The notes below the pieces were generated by a model, which saw only the letters and a program-made list of their open reading frames with translations, ran no database searches and was not told the DNA's origin. Below, piece by piece: positions 27,225 to 34,744 of a stretch of DNA of 64,000 bases. The stretch's first letter is position 1, and the number at the start of each line of letters is the position of its first letter. This DNA is from Klebsiella pneumoniae. Its GTDB lineage: Bacteria; Pseudomonadota; Gammaproteobacteria; Pseudomonadales; UBA5518. A program made the translations under genes and the position numbers. The stretch spans positions 310,001 to 374,000 of the forward strand of contig CAMAXE010000001.1 in the NCBI GenBank assembly GCA_945862145.1, read 5' to 3'.

Positions 27225-27720
27225 CGCTCTCTATGCCGGCAACCGGGTCCGGACTTTCCGTAATGCGGATGTCCAGCCGGAACGGCGTGATCTCACCGCT
27301 GGAGGACAGGAGAATTTCCGGTACCGGATTCACCGCGTCCGCGGGGCGCGAGGAGAAGGCGGCACGTGAGCCGGTATCAAGCCTCAGATCAAGCCGCATG
27401 CCTGCGGGGATTTCGTGAGGATCCATGGGTTTGTCGGTGACCTCGGTCCAGGTCTCTGCCGTCGGATCGAAACGCAGGACGCGGTAAGCCCCCTCCTCCA
27501 CTACCAGTCCGAACTCATCGCCTTCCATCAGCGCTTCCTCGCTGGCGAAGGACAGCAACTCACGGATCCGGTTCATCTCGTCGCGGGCGGCACGCTGGGC
27601 ACTGCCACCCACGGAAAGAGACGCCAACCCCGCCAACAAGGCCATGATGACCAGCGTGACCAGCATCTCGATCAGCGTGAAGCCGGCCGCGTGATCACTG
27701 TCCTGACGTGATATCGGCAT
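27196..27720 (-). CDS. gspH: Minor pseudopilin GspH
   Basis: A 174-residue pseudopilin if started at ATG 27720 (MPISRQDSDHAAG followed by FTLIEMLVTLVIMALLAG). An upstream ATG would add 17 residues before the leader, which is less likely. Glu5 is present. The body pattern ELLSFASEEALMEGDEFGLVV is that of GspH/FimT-like proteins. It overlaps the gspG stop by 26 bases. Confidence 0.9.
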   Translation of the reverse strand: MPISRQDSDHAAGFTLIEMLVTLVIMALLAGLASLSVGGSAQRAARDEMNRIRELLSFASEEALMEGDEFGLVVEEGAYRVLRFDPTAETWTEVTDKPMDPHEIPAGMRLDLRLDTGSRAAFSSRPADAVNPVPEILLSSSGEITPFRLDIRITESPDPVAGIESDGSGTLRDL

Positions 27721-28129
27721 CGTAGCCTTCGCCGCCCTCGCGACCATCCGCCCCGTTGCTGACGACATCAAAGCGGTTGTCCGGGTAGCGGATATATTGA
27801 TAGTCGTTACCCCACGGATCCTTCGGGAGATCTTTTTTCTTCATATATCCGGAAGGACTCCAGTTGCGCGGCTCTGGTGTGCCGGAGGGTTTTTCCACCA
27901 GAGCCTGCAAACTCTGCTCGGTGCTCGGGTAGCTGCCGTTGTCGATGCGGTACATGTCCAGAGCCTGCGACATGGTCGCGATGTCGGCCTTTGCCGCCGT
28001 CACCTTGGCCTCGTCTACGCGCCCCATGATATTGGGAGCCACCAGACCGATCAGGACGCTGATGATGACCACAACGACCATGATTTCGATCAGCGTGAAG
28101 CCGCGATTGCATTGCGCTCTGTTTTGCAC
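27695..28129 (-). CDS. gspG: Major pseudopilin GspG
   Basis: A 144-residue major pseudopilin. The leader MQNRAQCNRG is cut before FTLIEIMVVVVIISVLIGLV with Glu5. The family core is clear: KADIATMSQALDMYRIDNG, PSTEQSLQALVEKP and DPWGNDYQYIRYP, with calcium-site residues near the C-terminus (SNGADGREGGEGYDADI). It polymerises into the pseudopilus that drives substrates through the secretin. Leader cleavage needs a prepilin peptidase (PilD/GspO) that is not encoded here. Confidence 0.96.
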   Translation of the reverse strand: MQNRAQCNRGFTLIEIMVVVVIISVLIGLVAPNIMGRVDEAKVTAAKADIATMSQALDMYRIDNGSYPSTEQSLQALVEKPSGTPEPRNWSPSGYMKKKDLPKDPWGNDYQYIRYPDNRFDVVSNGADGREGGEGYDADITSGQ

Positions 28130-28143
28130 CGGTTACACCTCTA

Positions 28144-29358
28144 CTAGATCAGCTGGTTGAGCGAGAAGATGGGTTGGAGTATTGCCACCACGATGCATAG
28201 TACAGCCACGCCCATGAAGAGCAGAACCGCAGGCTCAAGCAAGCCGAGCATGGTGGCGATGCGGTTGTCGAGATCGCTCTGCTGGCTGTCGGCAACGCGG
28301 GCGAGCATCCGCTCCAGCTCGCCGCTCTGCTCACCGCTGGCAATCATGTAGATCATCATGGGAGGAAATTTGCCGCTTCGCTCCAGCGCCGCCTTCAGGC
28401 TGCTGCCCTCACGCACCTGCCCTGCTGCTTCGCTCACCACCCGTTTGAGCGCCGTGTTCGTCAGCACGGCCGCGGCGATATCCAGGGCATCCACCAACGG
28501 CACGCCGCTCGAGACCAGCGTACTCAGGGTGCCGGCAAAGCGGGCGCTATTGGCCGTCAGACTCATGCGCCCCGCCAGCGGCAGCCGGAGCAAGAGTCCG
28601 TCGGCGGCTTCCCTGCGTCCGGGGTCCTGAAGCAGCGCACGCGCAAGAAACACGAGCCCGCTGATGGCGGCCACCATCCAGGCCCCCCAATTAACGAGGA
28701 AGTCACTGGCATCGAGCATCGCCTGGGTGAGTGGCGGCAACGACTGCCCTTCGTTGGCGAAGACCTTCACTACGTCCGGCACGATGTAGGTGAGCAGCCC
28801 CGTGACGACCAGCACGGCAAGACCAAGCAGCACGCTGGGATAGATCAGTGCCAACTGCACTTTCTGGCGCGACTTGTGGCTCGATTCGGTGTGATCGGCG
28901 AGTTTGGACAGCACGAGATCTATGCGACCCGTGTGCTCGCCGGCGGCCACGGTGGCGCGATACATAGAGGGAAACGCGCGCGGGAACTGTGCCATCGCAG
29001 CCGCCAGCGAGCGCCCCTCAAGAACCTGGGTACGCAGGCTTGAGACCAAACCCTTCGTCTGCGGCCGCTCGCTCTGCTGGGCGATTGCCATCAGCGCCTC
29101 CGCAATGGGAAGCGATGACTGAATAAGCGTGGCGAGCTGGCGCGTGAAGAGCGAGACCTCCGACACGGAGAGCGTGGTCCGCGATCCAGCCGTGCTCTGC
29201 TTGCCCGCGCGCGCTTCGGTGCTGAGGGGGGAGACTTCAAGCGGCACCAAGCCGCGATCGCGCAGCAGTTGCCGTGCGTGCCTCGCATTGTCGGCCTCAA
29301 GCGTGCCGCGACGCTGCTTGCCGCCACCATCGAGTACCGCATAGCTGAACGCCGCCAC
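28144..29358 (-). CDS. gspF: Type II secretion inner-membrane platform protein GspF
   Basis: A 404-residue polytopic protein with two T2SSF repeats. Membrane spans lie near residues 170-190 (LIYPSVLLGLAVLVVTGLL), 220-240 and 375-395. LFTRQLATLIQSSLPIAEAL and FAGTLSTLVSSGVPLVDALD are the paired repeat signatures, and IASGEQSGELERML is near the C-terminus. It is the assembly platform that adds pseudopilins to the base. It follows gspE after 3 bases. Confidence 0.95.
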   Translation of the reverse strand: MAAFSYAVLDGGGKQRRGTLEADNARHARQLLRDRGLVPLEVSPLSTEARAGKQSTAGSRTTLSVSEVSLFTRQLATLIQSSLPIAEALMAIAQQSERPQTKGLVSSLRTQVLEGRSLAAAMAQFPRAFPSMYRATVAAGEHTGRIDLVLSKLADHTESSHKSRQKVQLALIYPSVLLGLAVLVVTGLLTYIVPDVVKVFANEGQSLPPLTQAMLDASDFLVNWGAWMVAAISGLVFLARALLQDPGRREAADGLLLRLPLAGRMSLTANSARFAGTLSTLVSSGVPLVDALDIAAAVLTNTALKRVVSEAAGQVREGSSLKAALERSGKFPPMMIYMIASGEQSGELERMLARVADSQQSDLDNRIATMLGLLEPAVLLFMGVAVLCIVVAILQPIFSLNQLI

Positions 29359-29361
29359 GCC

Positions 29362-30837
29362 TCAGTCTTCCCTTGTCACACGCAGGACCTCTTCGACCGT
29401 GGTGCGTCCGGTGAGCACCTTGTTCCTGCCATCGCTGCGAAGCGACTGTTGGGTCTTGCGTGCCTGGGCAACGATCTCTTCCTCGGGCGCGTGCTTGTGG
29501 ATCAGCGAGCGGATGGTGTCATCGACCACGAGCAGTTCGTACAGACCCATGCGTCCGCGGTAACCGCGATCGTTGCAGGCAGAGCAGCCCCGTGGCCGGA
29601 ACAGCAAATGCTCATCGGAGCTACGTATTTGCAGGATTTCCATCTCGGCAGCAGTGGGTGCATGGGGTTGTTTGCACTCGCTGCAAAGCACCCTGACGAG
29701 GCGCTGAGCGATGATGCCGTTAAGGCTGGAGGCGAGCAGGAATGGCTCGATGCCCATGTCCTCCAGCCGGGTTACCGCCCCCGCAGCCGTGTTGGTGTGC
29801 AGTGTAGATAGCACGAGGTGACCGGTCAGACTCGCCTGGACGGCGATTCCCGCGGTCTCGGCATCGCGGATCTCACCGACCATCACCACGTCAGGATCCT
29901 GACGCAGCATCGCGCGAAGACCTGAGGCGAAAGTCATGCCGGCCTTCACGTTCACCTGCGTCTGGCCGATCCCCTCGATGTTGTATTCGATGGGATCTTC
30001 AACGGTGAGGATGTTGCTCTTGCCGTCGTTCAGGTTGTTGAGGCAGCCGTAGAGGGTGGTGCTCTTCCCGGAACCAGTCGGGCCGGTCACAAGAATGATC
30101 CCGTGGGGGCGTGCAAGCAGACCCTTCAGTGCATCGAGTGTCGCCGCCCGGAAGCCCAGTCGATCCAGATCCAGCCGGGCCTGGTTCTTGTCCAGGATAC
30201 GCATCACCACCCGTTCACCGTTGGCAGAGGGCAGCGTGGAGACGCGCAGATCGATCTCGCGCCCACCAACGCGAATCGATATCCGGCCGTCCTGCGGCAC
30301 CCGTTTCTCAGCGATATCGAGGCGGGACATGACCTTGATGCGCGATATCAGCAGCGGCGCGAGCTCGCGCTTGGGCTCGACCACCTCCCTCAACATGCCA
30401 TCGACGCGGAAACGAATGACGAGGCGTTTTTCATAGGGCTCGACGTGTATGTCGGAGGCGCCTTCCTTGATGGCCTGGGCGAGAATGGCGTTGATCAGTC
30501 GGATAATGGGCGCGTCTTCCTGCTGTTCCAGCAGGTCCTCGGTCTCCGGGACAGACTCGGCGATGCTGCTGAGATCGAGTTCATCCTCAAGGCCTGCCGA
30601 TATGCGCTGGGCGGCGCCACTCTTCTGTTCATAGGTGTCGGCAAGCGCCTTGTCGAAATCCTCGTCGCTCACCGGCTCGCAGGTGAACGCAACACCGGTG
30701 AGTCGCTGGATCTCGGCGACTGCCTGCACCGGGACGTTAACGCGGTGGACCAGGCGGGGTTTTGTCTCGGCACCCTCTTCAGGCATTCGCAGCAGGGCGC
30801 CATGTCGCTTGGCGTACGCGTAGGGAATCGTTTGCAT
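29362..30837 (-). CDS. gspE: Type II secretion ATPase GspE
   Basis: A 491-residue cytoplasmic ATPase; ATG 30837 has GGAGGGACA upstream and the extra open frame before it has no similarity. The N-terminal domain reaches to about 120, then EGASDIHVEPYEKRLVIRFRVDG begins the catalytic part (quoted in part: ASDIHVEP). Walker A is GPTGSGKSTTLYG, the Asp box is EDPIEYNIEGI, Walker B is MVGEIRDAETA, and the zinc motif is CSEC ... CSACNDRGYRGR. It powers pseudopilus growth from the GspL/F base. It is the first gene of a leftward operon E-F-G-H-I-J-K-L-M-A-B. Confidence 0.96.
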   Translation of the reverse strand: MQTIPYAYAKRHGALLRMPEEGAETKPRLVHRVNVPVQAVAEIQRLTGVAFTCEPVSDEDFDKALADTYEQKSGAAQRISAGLEDELDLSSIAESVPETEDLLEQQEDAPIIRLINAILAQAIKEGASDIHVEPYEKRLVIRFRVDGMLREVVEPKRELAPLLISRIKVMSRLDIAEKRVPQDGRISIRVGGREIDLRVSTLPSANGERVVMRILDKNQARLDLDRLGFRAATLDALKGLLARPHGIILVTGPTGSGKSTTLYGCLNNLNDGKSNILTVEDPIEYNIEGIGQTQVNVKAGMTFASGLRAMLRQDPDVVMVGEIRDAETAGIAVQASLTGHLVLSTLHTNTAAGAVTRLEDMGIEPFLLASSLNGIIAQRLVRVLCSECKQPHAPTAAEMEILQIRSSDEHLLFRPRGCSACNDRGYRGRMGLYELLVVDDTIRSLIHKHAPEEEIVAQARKTQQSLRSDGRNKVLTGRTTVEEVLRVTRED

Positions 30838-30932
30838 GGGCGCTTGTCCCTCCGGGTGCGATCCTAACTGTAGCATCGACACCCTGCTCTTGCCCGGTTC
30901 GAGGCGCGGGGCGAGAGACGGTAAGTCGACGC

Positions 30933-30948
30933 TGGCTTGGGATTTGCA
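30933..30948 (+). promoter_or_regulatory. Candidate sigma-54 promoter for gspC-gspD2
   Basis: TGGCTTGGGATTTGCA matches TGGCACG-N4-TTGCA at the invariant GG and GC with the exact spacing; only the A and C after TGGC are replaced. It lies 77 bases before TTG 31025 in the gap between the divergent gspE and gspC. No enhancer-binding site was identified, so this is a candidate only. Confidence 0.4.
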
Positions 30949-31030
30949 CAAGTCGTGCCCAGTGGCGGAATTCCGGCAACAAAATTGCCAGGGGAAGGTG
31001 CCGCGACTGATCAGGGAGATACTTTTGTCC

Positions 31031-31672
31031 ATGCGCTCATTGCTTGAAGACAGAATCAGCACCCCTCCGGGCACGGCGGTCGCCGCGCTCGTGGCGGTGA
31101 TCGGACTGTCGGGTGCAGGCTGGCAGCTGCTGCGCTGGTACTCAGCAATGAATCCCGAGGAGACCAGTACTGAGCATGCGCCGGTAGTCACCGGAGCTGA
31201 CTTGGATCCCCTACCGATCATCCTGAGCGCCAATCTGTTCGGCCGGCCCGCATCCGAGGCGGCAGGAGCCGCCGCAGGCGCGCGGCCCAGCGTGGAGCTG
31301 ACGGGTTACATATTGCGCGCAGCGTTCGCGGGTGCCGAAGGCGCGGGCGGTGCAATCATTGAAAGCAGCGGCGGCCAGGCGCAGTGGTACAACGTGGGCG
31401 AGGTCGTCGGCCCCGGGCTGGTTTTGCGCGAGGTTCGCCCGGATCACGTGGTGCTCGACCGCTCGGGCCGCCTGGAAACACTTTCCTTCCCGCGCCTTGC
31501 CGATATTGCATCAACACAGGCCACTGCCTCCGGGGGACTCCCTGAAGGCGCCGTAGCTCCCATGGTGGAGGCAGGCGAAAACCAGCCGATACCCTCGAAC
31601 ATGCCCCCTGAGGAGAAGGCGGTATTGATCCGTCAGCGCCTCGAAGAGCTTCGCAACCGGACACGCCAATGA
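31031..31672 (+). CDS. gspC: Type II secretion protein GspC
   Basis: A 213-residue inner-membrane protein that links the base to the secretin. A membrane span lies at about residues 15-37 (TAVAALVAVIGLSGAGWQLL). The homology region follows with LPIILSANLFGRPA, ELTGYILRAAFAG, AIIESSGGQAQWYNVGE and VVLDRSGRLETLSFPR. There is no clear PDZ or coiled-coil end; the last 50 residues are Pro/Glu-rich. TTG 31025, two codons earlier, fits the AGGGAG (31013-31018) spacing better than ATG 31031 and may be the real start. Its stop overlaps the ATG of gspD2. Confidence 0.87.
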   Translation: MRSLLEDRISTPPGTAVAALVAVIGLSGAGWQLLRWYSAMNPEETSTEHAPVVTGADLDPLPIILSANLFGRPASEAAGAAAGARPSVELTGYILRAAFAGAEGAGGAIIESSGGQAQWYNVGEVVGPGLVLREVRPDHVVLDRSGRLETLSFPRLADIASTQATASGGLPEGAVAPMVEAGENQPIPSNMPPEEKAVLIRQRLEELRNRTRQ

Positions 31673-33618
31673 TCGCATCACCGAAAGTATCCATGCGTAG
31701 ACCCCGGCAGGTCCTTGCCGTCCTGGGGTTTGTTTTTGCCGCCACCTGGCCGTTACACGCGTCCGCGGTCGAGCCAGGCAAGCTGGTCCTCAACATGCGC
31801 GACGCCGACATCCGCTCGCTGGTGCAGTGGGTCGCCGATGTCACCGGAAAAAACCTGATCGTCCACAAGGATGTGCAGGGTAAGGTCACGGTGCTGTCGG
31901 CCGATCCGGTCACTCCCGAGCAGGCCTATCAGGTATTCCTGTCGGCCCTCGAGGTGAACGGCTTCGCCGCCGTCGAGTCAGGCGGCGCAATCAAAATCGT
32001 GCCCCAGGCCATGGCCACCTCGAGCAGTCCCCAGATCTCGCGCGGGGTCGGCGGCGAGACCGTGATCACGGTGATTCGCGCCAAGAACGTTCCCGCGAGC
32101 CAACTCGCCAGCAACCTGCGCCCGCTGGTGCCCCAGGCTGGCATGTTGACGGCCTACCCTGAGACCAACAGCCTGATCGTGGCCTCCAGCGCAACCAATG
32201 TGCAGCGAATCAACGAACTGGTGAAACTTCTGGATCAAGCGGGAAATCTCCAGTTCGAAACCATCCGGCTCCAGCATGCCAACGCACAGGATGTCGAGAA
32301 AAACCTCCAACAACTGATCCCCGCGATCCAGGGCACCGAGGGCTACAAGTTCGTGAACCTGGCGGTCGATACCCGCACCAACACCATTCTGCTGGGTGGG
32401 GACGCGTCCAATCGCAGTCAGGTGCGCAACATCATCGCCAGCCTCGACCAGGAAGTGGCCGGCGGCAACACCGATGTGATTTACCTGAAGTATGTCCAGG
32501 CCGACGAGATGCTCGCGATCCTGAAGGGCGTTGCCGAGGCGCTCCAGGGCGACTCCGCCGCGACGGGTGGGGGCCAGGGTGGAGGCGCGAGCCAAGACTC
32601 CAAGGTGAGCATCGAGGCCAGCAAGAGCACCAACGCGCTTATCGTGAACGCGCCTCCTTCCATCGTGGCGAAGATGCGCTCGATCGTGGAGCAGGTGGAT
32701 ATACGCCGTGCGCAGGTGCTGGTCGAGGCGCTGGTGGTCGAAGTCTCCGACGAAGATGCGAATGACTTGGGCGTCGCCTGGATCGGCAGCGAGCACAAGG
32801 GCTTTCCCTCGGACGGCGGGAATATCGCGAACAACACCCTCGGCGCGAATCTGAGTTCCGGCGCCGGCCTGGACAGCAATGGCAACGTGACACTTAACCC
32901 GCAGGGCGGACTAACCCTCGGCTACCTCGATAACGGGGACCTGAAAGCGGTAGTGCGCGCGCTGTCGACCACCACCAAGGCCAACATCCTCTCCACGCCG
33001 ACCATCGTGGCGCTGGATAACGAGGAAGCAGAACTGCTGGTGGGTCAGAACGTGCCGTTCAAAACCGGCGAGTCGACCAGCCAGAGTTCGACCGTGGAGA
33101 ATCCCTTCACCACCATTCAGCGCCAGGACATCGGTATCAACCTGGTGATCAAACCCCAGATCAACCAGGGCGACTCCATCACGCTGGATATAAAGCAGAG
33201 CGCCGAGGATATCGCGCCGTCGAACTCACTGGCGGCGACCACCTCGGACATCGTGACCAATAAACGGCTGATCAAGACCAAAGCGCTCATCAAGGATCAG
33301 CAGACGCTGGTGATCGGCGGCCTGCTGCAGGACAAGGCGGGCGAGCAGCGTACGAAGACGCCCTTCCTCGGCGACTTGCCGCTGGTCGGGCGCCTGTTCT
33401 CGAGCAAGGGCAAGACACGTTCGAAGACCAATCTGATGGTCTTCATCCGCCCTACGATCCTGAAAGACGACGCCCAGATTGCCGAACTGACCCGCCAGCG
33501 TTATGAATTCATGCGCAGCAAGCAGACCAGCGTCATGCAGAAGGATCTTCCCCTGCAGCGCGAGCCGCAGCCCGCCCTGCCGGATTTCGAGACCTTCTCG
33601 CCGACCGGCGGACGCTGA
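31669..33618 (+). CDS. gspD: Type II secretion secretin GspD, paralogue 2 (likely main secretin)
   Basis: A 649-residue outer-membrane secretin, translationally coupled to gspC (ATGA overlap), the classic gspC-gspD arrangement. A signal peptide ends at LHASA near residue 30. N0 starts at LVLNMRDADIRSLVQWVAD, followed by N1 (VITVIRAKNVPASQLASNL), N2 (LQFETIRLQHANAQDVEKNL) and N3 with a Gly/Gln-rich insert (TGGGQGGGASQDS). The secretin core carries QNVPFKTGEST, NPFTTIQRQDIG, LVIKPQINQGD and TPFLGDLPLVGRLFSS. The C-terminal tail (about 40 residues after the barrel) has no clear S-domain for a pilotin. It is the sister of the secretin at 20 kb. Confidence 0.95.
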   Translation: MIASPKVSMRRPRQVLAVLGFVFAATWPLHASAVEPGKLVLNMRDADIRSLVQWVADVTGKNLIVHKDVQGKVTVLSADPVTPEQAYQVFLSALEVNGFAAVESGGAIKIVPQAMATSSSPQISRGVGGETVITVIRAKNVPASQLASNLRPLVPQAGMLTAYPETNSLIVASSATNVQRINELVKLLDQAGNLQFETIRLQHANAQDVEKNLQQLIPAIQGTEGYKFVNLAVDTRTNTILLGGDASNRSQVRNIIASLDQEVAGGNTDVIYLKYVQADEMLAILKGVAEALQGDSAATGGGQGGGASQDSKVSIEASKSTNALIVNAPPSIVAKMRSIVEQVDIRRAQVLVEALVVEVSDEDANDLGVAWIGSEHKGFPSDGGNIANNTLGANLSSGAGLDSNGNVTLNPQGGLTLGYLDNGDLKAVVRALSTTTKANILSTPTIVALDNEEAELLVGQNVPFKTGESTSQSSTVENPFTTIQRQDIGINLVIKPQINQGDSITLDIKQSAEDIAPSNSLAATTSDIVTNKRLIKTKALIKDQQTLVIGGLLQDKAGEQRTKTPFLGDLPLVGRLFSSKGKTRSKTNLMVFIRPTILKDDAQIAELTRQRYEFMRSKQTSVMQKDLPLQREPQPALPDFETFSPTGGR

Positions 33619-33627
33619 CCGGCCGCC

Positions 33628-34695
33628 TCAGCGTAGCCACTCCCCGGGGGACTCCAGCCTTTCCAGCGCTCGCTGGACACCTCGGCTAACCGCAGCCTCG
33701 AGCACGGCGCCGAGGCGTTCGCTGATCGGTTTGCGCTCGCAATACGACACTTCCAGCAGCATTTGGCCGGCGTCGGCCGCCTCCTGCAGCCACTGATCGC
33801 TGGTGCCGAGGCGATCGGCAAGACCAAGTCCCAGCGCACGTGTGCCGAACCAGGTCTCGCCGGTGGCAACCGTGGCCATATCGAGTGCCGGACGCCATGC
33901 CGAAACATGCTCCTTGAAGAGCGCGTGAATGTCTTCGAGTTCTTCGTTGAACTTGCGCCGGCCTTCCTCGGTGTTACGGCCCAGAACGGTGAGCGTGCGC
34001 TTGTACTGTCCCGCCGTCAGCACCTCGTAGTCGATATCGTGACGCTGCAGCAAACGGTGCAGGTTTGGAATCTGTGCCAGCACCCCGATCGATCCGAGCA
34101 TCGCGAAAGGCGCGGCCACCAGTTCGCTCGCCATGCAAGCCATCATGTAGCCCCCGCTCGCCGCCACCTTGTCGACGCATACCACGAGCCGCAGGCCGCG
34201 ATCACGCAGCCGCGCGAGTTGCGCCGCGGCTAGGCCGTAGCCGTGGACCATGCCGCCCGGACTTTCGAGACGCAGCAGCACGCTGTCCTCGGGTTTGGCA
34301 AGCGTCAGTACGGCGCTCACTTCCTCGCGCAGCGCATCGACCGCATTGGCGCGGATGTCACCATCGAAATCGAGGACGAAAACTTTAGCCACACCGCCGG
34401 CATCCCCCGCGCTCTCCTTCACCCGGCTGCGCTTGAATTTGCGCTCCCGCTGCGCCAACTTGCGCTCCTGCTTCGCCACGCTGCGGTACTGTTTGGGATC
34501 CAGGCTCGCCCTGCGCAAGGCATCGCGCATGGCGTCATAGCGATCATTCAACTTGCTCACTTCGATCGCCCCACCCTCGCGAGATCGCATGCGCTGTGAT
34601 GCAGCAACGGCGCCGGCCATAACGACGAGTACGGCGGCGACCACCGTCAGGGCTTTTGCGAGAAAGAGACCGTATGCGGACAGCCACGCGATCAT
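33628..34695 (-). CDS. sohB: Inner-membrane serine protease SohB (S49 family)
   Basis: A 355-residue S49 signal-peptide-peptidase-like protease. One N-terminal membrane span lies at about residues 10-32, followed by a basic coiled stretch (KQERKLAQRERKFKRSRVKE). The catalytic Ser is in KVAASGGYMMAC and the general-base Lys in TAGQYKRTLTVLG. The LRLESPGGMVHGYG motif lines the active site. It faces the periplasm and degrades membrane or exported peptides. It lies 49 bases after the fimL-like gene and converges on gspD with 9 bases between ends. Confidence 0.93.
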   Translation of the reverse strand: MIAWLSAYGLFLAKALTVVAAVLVVMAGAVAASQRMRSREGGAIEVSKLNDRYDAMRDALRRASLDPKQYRSVAKQERKLAQRERKFKRSRVKESAGDAGGVAKVFVLDFDGDIRANAVDALREEVSAVLTLAKPEDSVLLRLESPGGMVHGYGLAAAQLARLRDRGLRLVVCVDKVAASGGYMMACMASELVAAPFAMLGSIGVLAQIPNLHRLLQRHDIDYEVLTAGQYKRTLTVLGRNTEEGRRKFNEELEDIHALFKEHVSAWRPALDMATVATGETWFGTRALGLGLADRLGTSDQWLQEAADAGQMLLEVSYCERKPISERLGAVLEAAVSRGVQRALERLESPGEWLR

Positions 34696-34744
34696 GGCGA
34701 CTCCTTGCCCACCATGGGTGGGGCGTGACTGTGGGGACTGCGGA

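Noticed and set aside
30885-30915. GGTTCGAGG stretch as part of a tRNA T-arm
   Set aside because: No acceptor or anticodon stem can be built around it.
34708-34722. CCCACC-ATG-GGTGGG palindrome between fimL-like gene and sohB
   Set aside because: Only a 6-base stem with a 3-base loop and no T-run; could arise by chance in GC-rich DNA.
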